The position numbers were made by a program, and so were the translations under genes. From an uncultured Tateyamaria sp. (GTDB lineage Bacteria > Pseudomonadota > Alphaproteobacteria > Rhodobacterales > Rhodobacteraceae): a DNA stretch of 64,000 nt. Shown here piece by piece: positions 1 through 7,410 of the stretch. Where the stretch lies: positions 434,001 to 498,000 of the forward strand of contig NZ_CANNDN010000002.1 in the NCBI RefSeq assembly GCF_947503465.1, written 5' to 3'. The notes below the pieces were generated by a model. The model worked only from the letters and a program-made list of their open reading frames with translations, was not told the DNA's origin and made no database searches. Numbering within the stretch: the stretch's first letter is position 1; the number at the start of each line of letters is the position of its first letter.

Positions 1-615
1 GGCCAGCAGCAACTCGACCCACGAGAACATGAAACAGAAGAACGCCGCCACACCCACGCCCGCCTTGATCGTGGGCAGAAAGATCACGACGAAGAAGCGC
101 GGGAAGGAATAGCCGTCGACATAGGCCGTCTCGTCCAGTTCCTTGGGCACACCGCCCATGAACCCCTCCAAAATCCACACAGCCAGCGGGATGTTGAACA
201 GGCAATGCGCCAGCGCCACCGCGATATGCGTGTCAAACAGACCGACCGAGGAATAGAGTTGGAAAAACGGCAACGCGAACACCGCCGCCGGGGCCATGCG
301 GTTTGTCAGCAACCAGAAAAACAACTGCTTGTCCCCAAGGAACCGATAGCGCGAGAACGCGTAGGCCGCAGGCAAGGCCACGCAAACCGAGATCACGGTG
401 TTCAGTGACACATAGATGATCGAGTTGATGTAGCCCCAGTACCAGCTCGGGTCGGTGAAAATGACCTTGTAGTTGTCCAGCGTGAAGGTCTGCGGGAAAA
501 GGGAAAACCCCGACAGGATCTCGTTCGTGGTTTTGAACGACATCGCCACCAGCCAATAGATCGGCAGCATCAGAAACGCGATATAGAGGATCGGGATGAG
601 GGAGCGTTTACGCAT
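1..615 (-). CDS. ABC transporter permease, MalG-like (partial, cut by window edge)
   Basis: Inner-membrane permease of a carbohydrate/polyol-type (CUT1) importer; 205 codons are visible and the C-terminus lies outside the window. The protein starts MRKRSLIPILY, has several hydrophobic membrane segments, and near the visible end carries the EAA-type coupling loop (ELDETAYVDGYS...) that contacts the ATPase. It is the last visible gene of the five-gene leftward operon and follows the other permease by about 115 bp, so the two permeases probably form a heterodimer. By family comparison it corresponds to the second permease of GlpSTPQV-type transporters. Substrate cannot be read from this subunit. 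Confidence 0.88.
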   Translation of the reverse strand, partial: MRKRSLIPILYIAFLMLPIYWLVAMSFKTTNEILSGFSLFPQTFTLDNYKVIFTDPSWYWGYINSIIYVSLNTVISVCVALPAAYAFSRYRFLGDKQLFFWLLTNRMAPAAVFALPFFQLYSSVGLFDTHIAVALAHCLFNIPLAVWILEGFMGGVPKELDETAYVDGYSFPRFFVVIFLPTIKAGVGVAAFFCFMFSWVELLLA

Positions 616-677
616 GGCAAACACCTCGCCCAATGGGTTGTTCGGCAGAACTGAGGGCTTGCACGCCCCCCCGGGGT

Positions 678-687
678 GGGCATGCCC
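678..687. repeat. short GC-rich palindrome between the two permease genes
   Basis: A perfect 10-base palindrome (GGGCATGCCC) lies in the 114-bp gap between the two permease genes, inside a very GC-rich stretch. It could form a small hairpin in the polycistronic message. No function can be assigned. Confidence 0.3.
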
Positions 688-729
688 GGCGGTGCCCGCC
701 GAGCGTGACTTGGATCAGACGATAAGACC

Positions 730-1593
730 TCATTGCGCATCATCCTTCGTCATCAGGGTGTAGAACAACCACGACACCAGCAGCGTGATCGCGAAATAGA
801 TCAGGCTCATCGCCGCCGCAGGGCCAAGGTCGAACTGCCCCAGGGCAATCTTGACCAGATCAATCGACAGCAATGTCGTCGAATTCCCGGGCCCGCCACC
901 GGTCAGAACAAACGGCTCCGTATAGATGTTGAAGCTGTCCATGAACCGCAGCAGGATGGCGATGGTCAGCACCGTCTTCATCTTCGGCAACTGGATATAG
1001 CGGAACACTTTCCAGGGGCTCGCCCCATCAATCTTGGCCGCCTGGTAATAGGCGTCCGGGATGGACACGAGGCCCGCATAGCTCAGCAGCACCACCAAGG
1101 ACGTCCAGTGCCACACGTCCATGACGATGATCGTCACCCAAGCCGCAAACGGGTTCTGGGTCATGTCATAGGGCACGCCCAACACGTCGTTCAGAAAATA
1201 GCCAAGCAATCCGATCTTGGGCAGGGTAAAGATGTTCCACATTGCCCCCACCACGTTCCAAGGGATCAGCATGGGCAGCGCCATCAGCACCAGGCACACA
1301 GGCACCCACATGCCCTTCTTCGGCATCGAAAGCGCAATGATTATACCCAACGGAATCTCGATGATCAGGATCAGGAAGGTGAACAGGAACTGCCGCCCCA
1401 GCGCGGCCTGAAAGCGGTCGGACCGCAGGATCTGTTCGAACCAATCCAGCCCCTGCCAGAAAAACACGTTGTTGCCAAACGTCTCCTGCACCGAATAGTT
1501 GACCACCGTCATGATCGGCACCAGCGCGTTGAACGCGACCAGCAGCAGCACGGGCAGGACAAAGAACCACGCCTTTTGATTTTCGGTCTTCAT
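730..1593 (-). CDS. ABC transporter permease, MalF-like
   Basis: Membrane permease of 287 residues in the sugar/polyol ABC importer. I place the start at MKTENQKAWFF because this ATG overlaps the TGA of the upstream ATPase gene (ATGA), the usual coupling in this window; an upstream in-frame ATG exists but lies inside the ATPase gene. An N-terminal membrane segment is followed by a periplasmic loop and further helices. The EAA loop is visible around residues 180-205 (YYQAAKIDGASPWKVFRYI). It pairs with the MalG-like permease downstream. Family comparison points to the GlpP/GlpQ class of glycerol-type transporters, but the substrate is not established. Confidence 0.9.
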   Translation of the reverse strand: MKTENQKAWFFVLPVLLLVAFNALVPIMTVVNYSVQETFGNNVFFWQGLDWFEQILRSDRFQAALGRQFLFTFLILIIEIPLGIIIALSMPKKGMWVPVCLVLMALPMLIPWNVVGAMWNIFTLPKIGLLGYFLNDVLGVPYDMTQNPFAAWVTIIVMDVWHWTSLVVLLSYAGLVSIPDAYYQAAKIDGASPWKVFRYIQLPKMKTVLTIAILLRFMDSFNIYTEPFVLTGGGPGNSTTLLSIDLVKIALGQFDLGPAAAMSLIYFAITLLVSWLFYTLMTKDDAQ

Positions 1594-2678
1594 TGTGCTG
1601 CCGGTCCCTCTTTTGCTGTCGCGATCCACCCATCCCGGTACAGGCGCGTATGGTCCGGCCGAAACGCCAGATGCACCTCTGCCCCCTGTTCAGGCAACTC
1701 ACCCTCGACTATGGCCTTGACGGGCGCGTCGCCCACCATCGCCTCGACCACGGCGTGACGGCCTACATCCGACACCTTGCGAACCCGTGCAGGCAGGCCC
1801 GCATCTGCAAGCGCGACAAATTCAGGGCGGATGCCGATCTGCGTGATGCCACCCTGCCCGGTCACAGCCCCTTCCAGGGCCACCGCGCGGCCCTGGAAGC
1901 GCACACCGCCATCGCGTTCTTCTGCGGGCAGGACATTCATGCCGGGCGAGCCGATGAAGTGACCCACGAAAATGTGCTGCGGCCGTTCGAACAGTTCCAC
2001 GGGCGTGCCGATCTGCACGATCTCACCGTCCTGCATCACCACCACCTGATCGGCAAAGGTCAGCGCCTCGGTCTGGTCATGGGTGACATAGATCATCGTG
2101 GCACGCACACGCTGGTGCAGTTCCTTCAGCTTGGACCGCAGCTTCCACTTCCGATGCGGGTCGATCACGGTCAGCGGTTCGTCGAACATGACGACGTTCA
2201 CGTCGTCGCGGACCAATCCCCGCCCCATCGAAATCTTCTGCTTGTTGTCGGGGGACAGATGCGCGGCGCGGATGTCGAGCATCTCCTCGACCTCCAGCAT
2301 CTGCGCAATCTCGGCCACGCGCTGCGCGATCCGCGCCTCGTCCACGCCGCGGTTGCGCAGCGGAAAGGCCAGATTGTTGCGCACCGTCATCGTGTCGTAG
2401 ATCACCGGGAACTGGAACACCTGCGCGATGTTGCGCTGATCGGGCGGCAGGTCGGTCACATCGCGGTCGTCAAACAGGATGCGCCCCTCGGACGGGGTCA
2501 GCAGGCCTGAGATGATATTGAGCAGCGTGGACTTGCCACAGCCCGACGGTCCCAGCAACGCATAGGCCCCGCCGTCCTGCCAATCGAGGTCGATTTCCTT
2601 GAGCGCATAGTCCGCAGGCCCCGAAGGCTTCGGCAGGTAGGAATGGCGTAGGTTCGAAAGCGTGATCTTGGCCATCAT
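1590..2678 (-). CDS. ABC transporter ATPase with degenerate signature motif (GlpT-like)
   Basis: Cytoplasmic ATPase of 362 residues. Walker A (GPSGCGKST), Q-loop (VFQ), Walker B (VVMFDEP) and H-loop (YVTHDQTEAL) are intact, but the ABC signature reads LSPDNKQK instead of LSGGQ. A C-terminal MalK-like regulatory/TOBE region follows. It is encoded directly after a second, different ATPase and overlaps the permease gene by 4 bp. Two non-identical ATPases in one importer are characteristic of the GlpS/GlpT pair of glycerol ABC systems. The signature loss here complements a defect in the partner, suggesting one active and one degenerate ATP site. A second in-frame ATG one codon later is an equally possible start. 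Confidence 0.9.
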   Translation of the reverse strand: MMAKITLSNLRHSYLPKPSGPADYALKEIDLDWQDGGAYALLGPSGCGKSTLLNIISGLLTPSEGRILFDDRDVTDLPPDQRNIAQVFQFPVIYDTMTVRNNLAFPLRNRGVDEARIAQRVAEIAQMLEVEEMLDIRAAHLSPDNKQKISMGRGLVRDDVNVVMFDEPLTVIDPHRKWKLRSKLKELHQRVRATMIYVTHDQTEALTFADQVVVMQDGEIVQIGTPVELFERPQHIFVGHFIGSPGMNVLPAEERDGGVRFQGRAVALEGAVTGQGGITQIGIRPEFVALADAGLPARVRKVSDVGRHAVVEAMVGDAPVKAIVEGELPEQGAEVHLAFRPDHTRLYRDGWIATAKEGPAAQ

Positions 2679-2691
2679 GTCGCTCCGGTGC

Positions 2692-2711
2692 GGTGCGCAT
2701 GAATGCGCACC
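2692..2711. repeat. inverted repeat (REP-like) between the two ATPase genes
   Basis: Perfect 9-bp arms GGTGCGCAT and ATGCGCACC flank a 2-base centre in the gap between the two ATPase genes. Further partial copies of the GTAGGGTG/GGCGCACC theme continue to about position 2748, giving the gap a REP-like, foldable character. It may affect mRNA stability or reflect a dispersed repeat family; the rest of the genome is needed to tell. Confidence 0.5.
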
Positions 2712-2766
2712 CTACAGGGTGCCGTAGGGTGTGCCTTGACGGCGCACCAATGCTGGGAAATCCGGG

Positions 2767-3831
2767 TCATGCCACGAGCCTCCCATCTTGAGAAAAATAA
2801 AACGCCTGGCTGGCATCCATGTAGAAATCATGCGCCTCGCCCACCTCATAGGGATGCACCCCATGGGCCAAAGATACCCAGCCGTCGCCCCCCATTTGGA
2901 AATGCGCACTGGACTCGGACCCCGACAATTCCGTTACCAAAACCTTACCGGATAATTTAACATAATCTGTCCCCGCGGGGACAGGCGTCACATGATGCGG
3001 TCGGATTGCGAGGGTATAGGACCCGTCGGGAAGGTCTGCCGCGGCACCTGCAACAGTCCAGCTTGCCCCGGTATCAAGGGTCGCTGTCGTCCCCGACTTC
3101 GACATCCGCGCCGCGTTGATCGGCGGATCCGAGAACACGCGCGCGGCGGTCAGATTTTCGGGCTTGCGATAGATGTCGGCGGTCGTTCCGAACTGCGTGA
3201 CCACGCCGTCATCCATCAACGCGGTCTTGCCACCCAGCAACAACGCCTCTTCCGGTTCGGACGTGGCGTAGACCACGACCGCCCCACGTCCTGCAAACAG
3301 TTCCGGCAGTTGTTCCCGCAATTCCTCGCGCAATTTGTAATCCAGGTTCGCCAGCGGTTCGTCCAGAAACACGGCCCGGCTTTCCTTGGCAATCGCGCGC
3401 GCCAGCGCAGTCCTTTGCTGCTGCCCGCCTGACAGCTCTTGCGGGCGGCGGTTGAGCATGGGGCGGAGTTGCAGGATGTCTGCGGCCTCCTCCACCCGGC
3501 CCTGAATTTCGGACTTGGCCATGCCTGCAACCCGCAAGGGGGAGGCGATGTTGTCGTAGACCGTCATCTGGGGGTAATTCACAAAGAACTGGTGCACGAG
3601 GCTGATATTGCGCTTTTGCGTGGACAGCTTGGACACGTCGCGCCCGTCCATCCAGATCTCGCCACCGGCCAGCGGGTCAAGGCCCGCCATCAGCTTAATC
3701 AAAGAGGTTTTGCCCGATCCGGTCTGGCCCAGAAGGACGTTGAAATGTCCCGTCTCCAGCACCAGAGAGGTCGGCTTGATATGGGTGATCCCGCGGATCG
3801 CCTTCGCGGCCGATTTCAGCTCGATTGTCAT
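2767..3831 (-). CDS. ABC transporter ATPase lacking the H-loop histidine (GlpS-like)
   Basis: Cytoplasmic ATPase of 354 residues. Walker A (GQTGSGKTS, near residues 35-43), signature LSGGQQQR and Walker B (AVFLDEPLANLD) are canonical. At the switch/H-loop position the protein reads VVYATSEPEEAL where MalK-type ATPases have VTHD, so the catalytic histidine is absent. A C-terminal TOBE-like regulatory domain follows. It is the first ATPase after the binding-protein gene and forms the natural partner of the signature-deficient ATPase downstream. In a head-to-tail dimer the two defects fall in the same ATP site. Assignment to the GlpS family is by recalled resemblance. Confidence 0.9.
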   Translation of the reverse strand: MTIELKSAAKAIRGITHIKPTSLVLETGHFNVLLGQTGSGKTSLIKLMAGLDPLAGGEIWMDGRDVSKLSTQKRNISLVHQFFVNYPQMTVYDNIASPLRVAGMAKSEIQGRVEEAADILQLRPMLNRRPQELSGGQQQRTALARAIAKESRAVFLDEPLANLDYKLREELREQLPELFAGRGAVVVYATSEPEEALLLGGKTALMDDGVVTQFGTTADIYRKPENLTAARVFSDPPINAARMSKSGTTATLDTGASWTVAGAAADLPDGSYTLAIRPHHVTPVPAGTDYVKLSGKVLVTELSGSESSAHFQMGGDGWVSLAHGVHPYEVGEAHDFYMDASQAFYFSQDGRLVA

Positions 3832-3843
3832 AAGTCTCGTCCC

Positions 3844-3902
3844 GTAGGCCGGGCTTCAGCCCGGCACACCCCATGCGGATGCCGGGCTGAAGCCCGGCCT
3901 GC
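3844..3902. repeat. pair of palindromic REP-like units in inverted orientation
   Basis: Two copies of a unit containing GCCGGGCTTCAGCCCGGC, each itself an inverted repeat, lie in opposite orientation separated by about 13 bases. This is the layout of a BIME-type REP pair. It sits between the binding-protein gene and the first ATPase gene. Such elements after periplasmic binding-protein genes commonly stabilise the upstream message or limit downstream expression; that role is inferred here. Confidence 0.6.
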
Positions 3903-3906
3903 AATC

Positions 3907-3936
3907 GGTGGTCCCCGCGTCCCCGCGGGGACCACC
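3907..3936 (-). terminator. strong stem-loop downstream of the binding-protein gene (attenuator candidate)
   Basis: A perfect 13-bp stem (GGTGGTCCCCGCG / CGCGGGGACCACC) with a 4-base loop begins 6 bp after the stop codon of the binding-protein gene. There is no U-tract, so it is more likely an RNA-stabilising or partial-attenuation hairpin than a full terminator. It would explain overproduction of the binding protein relative to the membrane subunits. Confidence 0.55.
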
Positions 3937-3942
3937 TGTCGC

Positions 3943-5676
3943 TTATTGCTGCCAGCGCGCGACCAGTTCGTCGTAGTTGACGGTCTCGCCCTGCGGCTTC
4001 TCGTTGTCGAGCTTCGGCTTGGCACCGCCATTGGCGAACCACCATTCGGCATCCCGCTCTTCGTTCAGACGCGGGCCGCAGCCGCCATAGACACCTGCCG
4101 CTTCGTCCGCCTGCTGCATCCGGGCCATGGTGATATCCATTTCCTCGGCCAGACGGTTCATCGCTTCCTGCGGTGTGAAGGCACCGGAGTTCACGTCACC
4201 GATCTGCTGCCACCAGATTTGGGCCAGCTTGGGGTAATCGGGCACGTTGATGCCAGTGGGCGACCACGCCACGCGATCAGGCGAGCGGTAGAACTCGACC
4301 AGACCACCCAGCTTGGGCGCGCGTTCGGTAAAGCTTTCGTGGTTGACCGAGCTGTCGCGGATGAAAGTCAGACCCACATGGGACTTCTTCACATCCACAG
4401 TCTTGGACGTCACGAACTGGGCATAGAGCCACGCGGCCTGCGCACGATCCGATGGTGTCGATTTCAGGAAGGTCCAGGACCCCACATCCTGATAGCCAAC
4501 CTTCTGTCCTTCGGTCCAGTATGGTCCGTGCGGGCTGGGCGCCATCCGCCAGAGCGGCATGCCGTCGTCGTCCACGGTGTTATTGCCTTCGGATTTCGGC
4601 TTGACCATATCGGCGGTAAAGGCGGTGTACCAGAAGATCTGCTGGGCCACGTTCCCTTGGCTAAGCGCAGGAAGAGATTGATAAAAATCAAACGAGGCCG
4701 CACCGGGTGGCGCGTATTGGCGCAGCCATTCATCCCATTTGCGGATCGCATAAACCGCCGCAGGGCCGTTTGCCGCACCGCCACGTGTCACAGACGCGCC
4801 CGCAGGGTTGCAGGACCCTGCTTCCATGCGGATGCCCCATTCGTCGATCGGCACGCCGTTTGGCTCGCCCACCGAACCCGCACCGGCCATCGACAGCCAC
4901 GCGTCGGTCATGCGCCAGCCAAGGTCCGGGGCGCGTTTGCCGTAATCCATGTGGCCATAGATGCGGACGCCGTCGATTTCCTGCACATCTTCCGAGAAGA
5001 ATTCGGCGATGTCCTCGTAAGCCGACCAGTTGACCGGAACACCCAGTTCATAGCCGTACTTGGCCTGGAATGCGGCCTTGTTTTCTTCGTCATCGAACCA
5101 GTCCTTGCGGAACCAGTACAGGTTCGCAAATTGCTGGTCGGGCAATTGGTAGAGGTTGCCATCGGGACCGGTGGTGAACTGGATGCCCATGAAGTCTTCC
5201 AGGTCCAGCGTCGGGCTTGTGGTGTCTGCCCAATCGCCGGCCATCTGCTCCGTCAGGTTGTAGGCCAGTTGCAGGCGCGAGTGGGTGCCGATCAGGTCCG
5301 AATCGTTGACGTAACCGTCATAGAGGTTCCGCTGTGTCTGCATCTGCGTTTGCACAGCCTGCACGACCTCGCCTTCGCCAAGGATCTGGTGGTTCACCTT
5401 GATGCCGGTGATTTCCTCGAACGCCTTGGTCAGCACTTCGGATTCATAGCCATGCGTCGGAATGCCTTCGGACAGCACGTTGATTTCCATGCCCGAGAAC
5501 GGCTCGGCTGCCTGGATGAACCATTCCATTTCCGACATCTGCTCGGCCTTGCTGAGCGTGGATGGCTGGAATTCCTGGTCAATCCATTTCTGGGCTGCCG
5601 CCGTGTCGGCAAAAGCAGTCCCATGCCCCGCAATGACTGCAAGCACAGCCGTCGCGGAGAGAAGATACTTGCGCAT
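3943..5676 (-). CDS. ABC transporter substrate-binding protein, GlpV-type (large family 1)
   Basis: Periplasmic solute-binding protein of 577 residues, much larger than typical 400-residue sugar binders and matching the length of glycerol binding protein GlpV. The start MRKYLLSATAV is preceded by GGAGGA at 6-bp spacing; an N-terminal Sec signal peptide ends near AFA-DT. Conserved-looking blocks include LPDQQFANLYWFR and SHVGLTFIR, which I recall from GlpV homologues. First gene of the transporter operon, behind a recognisable promoter. Glycerol genes (glpD, glpK) are absent nearby and a betaine-type catabolic cluster is adjacent, so the ligand may be a polyol or a betaine-like compound; sequence alone does not decide. 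Confidence 0.9.
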   Translation of the reverse strand: MRKYLLSATAVLAVIAGHGTAFADTAAAQKWIDQEFQPSTLSKAEQMSEMEWFIQAAEPFSGMEINVLSEGIPTHGYESEVLTKAFEEITGIKVNHQILGEGEVVQAVQTQMQTQRNLYDGYVNDSDLIGTHSRLQLAYNLTEQMAGDWADTTSPTLDLEDFMGIQFTTGPDGNLYQLPDQQFANLYWFRKDWFDDEENKAAFQAKYGYELGVPVNWSAYEDIAEFFSEDVQEIDGVRIYGHMDYGKRAPDLGWRMTDAWLSMAGAGSVGEPNGVPIDEWGIRMEAGSCNPAGASVTRGGAANGPAAVYAIRKWDEWLRQYAPPGAASFDFYQSLPALSQGNVAQQIFWYTAFTADMVKPKSEGNNTVDDDGMPLWRMAPSPHGPYWTEGQKVGYQDVGSWTFLKSTPSDRAQAAWLYAQFVTSKTVDVKKSHVGLTFIRDSSVNHESFTERAPKLGGLVEFYRSPDRVAWSPTGINVPDYPKLAQIWWQQIGDVNSGAFTPQEAMNRLAEEMDITMARMQQADEAAGVYGGCGPRLNEERDAEWWFANGGAKPKLDNEKPQGETVNYDELVARWQQ

Positions 5677-5726
5677 CTTGTGTCCTCCCAAATTTCCATG
5701 TGAGCCGGTTTTCTCCGACTTGAGCT

Positions 5727-5756
5727 ACGATAGGCGCAAAGTAAAATTTCTGTCAA
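5727..5756 (-). promoter_or_regulatory. predicted sigma70 promoter of the ABC transporter operon
   Basis: On the minus strand a perfect -35 hexamer TTGACA (5756-5751) is followed after 18 bp by TATCGT (5732-5727), about 50 bp upstream of the binding-protein start codon. The -35 box lies inside the palindromic operator-like sequence described separately, so a bound regulator would be expected to block polymerase. Confidence 0.6.
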
Positions 5757-5780
5757 ACTAAAAAGTTAGTAGAAATTTAC
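5741..5780. promoter_or_regulatory. nested palindrome, candidate RpiR-family operator
   Basis: Outer arms AAATTTCT (5744-5751) and AGAAATTT (5771-5778) enclose inner arms ACTAA (5757-5761) and TTAGT (5766-5770). AT-rich half sites of this kind resemble those described for RpiR-family regulators. It overlaps the -35 box of the transporter promoter, and an RpiR gene lies 1.6 kb away. Identity of the regulator is inferred. Confidence 0.5.
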
Positions 5781-5926
5781 GCCAGAGTTACAGCGCCTTA
5801 TCGCGAGCCGCAGCATTCAAAGCCCTTTGGACGCCATGCCGGTCGCCAACCGGACCCGGCAGCGTCCCGCTTGTCCAGGTGATCGAAACAGAGTGTGTCA
5901 CGGCGATTCCATACGGTGCCGCGTGC

Positions 5927-6307
5927 TCATTCTTCGTCAAGCACCCGGCGCGCGACCCGGAAACATTCCAACCCCTGCGGTACACCGCAATAGATCGCCA
6001 CCACATGGATGATGGCGCGGATTTCTTCGCGGCTGACACCGTTCGTGATGGCCCCGCGGCAATGGATTTCCCATTCGCTCATCTTCCCCAGCGCGCCGAT
6101 CATCGCAAGATTCATCATCGACCGCGTCTTGGCGTCGATCACATCGTCGCCCCAGCCAAACCCCCAGCACCACGCGGTCATCGCCTCTTGGAACGGTCGC
6201 GTGAAATCGTCAGCGGCGGCGAGGTTCCTTTCCACGTATTCCGCGCCCAGGGTCGCCTTGCGCTGTTCGAGGCCTTTCAGAAACAGGTCTTCGTCAAAGG
6301 TGCTCAT
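5927..6307 (-). CDS. carboxymuconolactone decarboxylase family protein
   Basis: Small cytoplasmic protein of 126 residues. The conserved core is clear: KTRSMMNLAMIGAL, then HCRGAITNGVSREEIRAIIHVVAIYCGVPQG, matching gamma-carboxymuconolactone decarboxylase rather than the CxxC-bearing AhpD peroxidase branch. It is the last gene of the RpiR-Rieske-CMD operon, and its ATG overlaps the Rieske stop (ATGA). No protocatechuate-pathway genes are nearby, so a role in lactone or keto-acid processing downstream of the betaine-like substrate is possible but unproven. The true reaction is unknown. Confidence 0.88.
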   Translation of the reverse strand: MSTFDEDLFLKGLEQRKATLGAEYVERNLAAADDFTRPFQEAMTAWCWGFGWGDDVIDAKTRSMMNLAMIGALGKMSEWEIHCRGAITNGVSREEIRAIIHVVAIYCGVPQGLECFRVARRVLDEE

Positions 6308-7410
6308 TGGGTGTCTCCTTGGGCTTGCGGTGCGTCTTCTATGGCCGCGCGCATCCAGCGTTGCAAATGCATGACCGGATGTTCGGAATTCACCCCGCCC
6401 TTTGGATCGACAACCAGCGGTCCGGGCACATATCCGCGCGATTGCAGGCCGCGTTGGACGGATTCCACCAGTCCGATATCTTCTTCGACCGTGGTGGCGC
6501 GATCCTGAACCGCAAGCCGTCGCACGGTTTCGTCGTCTGCGCCGTCCACCGAAAACCAGCCCCGCCAGACCACCACATTTTCAGCGTCGATGGCCCGCCA
6601 GTGGTAGGTGTTCAGCACATTGCCCGGATAGACCTGAAAGCTGAACATGGGCCACAGGAACCAGCTGGAATATTCGTGGCTGTGGGCAAAGCCGCTGTCG
6701 ATATCATAGGTCATCTGATCCAGTGACTGGCATTGCGTCGTGTGGCGCAGGCACTTGCCTTGCGGCTGGATGTCGTAGGTATCGGGCCGGACCACGCCGT
6801 TGGCAAAGGTCGGGTGGTTCAGGCTGCAATGGTAGCATTCCGAGTAGTTTTCGACGCTGACCTTCCAGTTGCAGCGTTCCGCGATCTCGACCCATTCGAG
6901 CGGGCGCAGGTCGGCCCAGTTGGGCACCCAGTCTTCCAGTTCCGCGCGTGCGTTCGGGAACCAGTCGTCCATGGGGGCCGCGTTCGGGTCAAGGTTGACG
7001 AAGACGAAGCCAAGGAACTCTTCGACCCGGATGGACGTGAGGCAGATTTCGGATTTTTGCAGCCCTTCGACCGCCTTGAGGTTGGGGCCTGCGCGCAACT
7101 CTCCGGTCAGTTCATAGGTCCACGCGTGGTAGGGGCAGACGATGACGCGGGTCGTGCCGCTGCCCTGCACCAGTTGGTGCGCGCGGTGCTGGCAGACATT
7201 GTAGTAGGCACGGATCACACCGTCGCGCCCCCGGATGGCAAAGAGGCTTTCGCCCGCAACCTCGAAACAGCAGTAGGCGCCGGGTTCGCCAAGGTCGGAG
7301 GCGTGGCAGGCAAATTGCCAGGTTTGCGCCAGCAGCCCGGCCCGTTCGACGGCAAACATGGTGGGGTCGGTGTAATAGCGCGCGGGAAGCGCGCGGATCG
7401 GTTCGGTCAT
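6304..7410 (-). CDS. Rieske non-heme iron oxygenase alpha subunit, quaternary-amine demethylase type
   Basis: Oxygenase of 368 residues. The Rieske [2Fe-2S] ligands are C73/H75 (CQH) and C92/H95 (CPYH). The mononuclear iron site is NYSECYHCSLNHP, with H194 and H199 as ligands and E191 in the bridging position. The glutamate in the bridge and the ECYHC context resemble glycine betaine (GbcA), carnitine (CntA) and stachydrine/hydroxyproline-betaine demethylases more than aromatic dioxygenases. The likely reaction is O2-dependent N-demethylation releasing formaldehyde. It overlaps both neighbours by 4 bp (RpiR upstream, CMD downstream). No cognate flavin/ferredoxin reductase is encoded in this window; it must come from elsewhere. 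Confidence 0.88.
   Translation of the reverse strand: MTEPIRALPARYYTDPTMFAVERAGLLAQTWQFACHASDLGEPGAYCCFEVAGESLFAIRGRDGVIRAYYNVCQHRAHQLVQGSGTTRVIVCPYHAWTYELTGELRAGPNLKAVEGLQKSEICLTSIRVEEFLGFVFVNLDPNAAPMDDWFPNARAELEDWVPNWADLRPLEWVEIAERCNWKVSVENYSECYHCSLNHPTFANGVVRPDTYDIQPQGKCLRHTTQCQSLDQMTYDIDSGFAHSHEYSSWFLWPMFSFQVYPGNVLNTYHWRAIDAENVVVWRGWFSVDGADDETVRRLAVQDRATTVEEDIGLVESVQRGLQSRGYVPGPLVVDPKGGVNSEHPVMHLQRWMRAAIEDAPQAQGDTQ

Noticed and set aside
1-5676. Calling this transporter a glycerol uptake operon outright
   Set aside because: The subunits resemble GlpSTPQV, but no glycerol metabolic gene is present and the neighbourhood points to other chemistry. I therefore left the gene symbols empty.
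3439-5703. Plus-strand open frame of 754 codons opposite the binding protein and ATPase
   Set aside because: It runs across two real genes, the REP-like repeats and the hairpin. No domain is visible and it has no ribosome binding site.
6304-7410. Naming the Rieske protein an aromatic ring-hydroxylating dioxygenase
   Set aside because: The Glu bridge and ECYHC context, the absence of a beta subunit gene, and the DMGDH and racemase neighbours fit N-demethylation of quaternary amines better.
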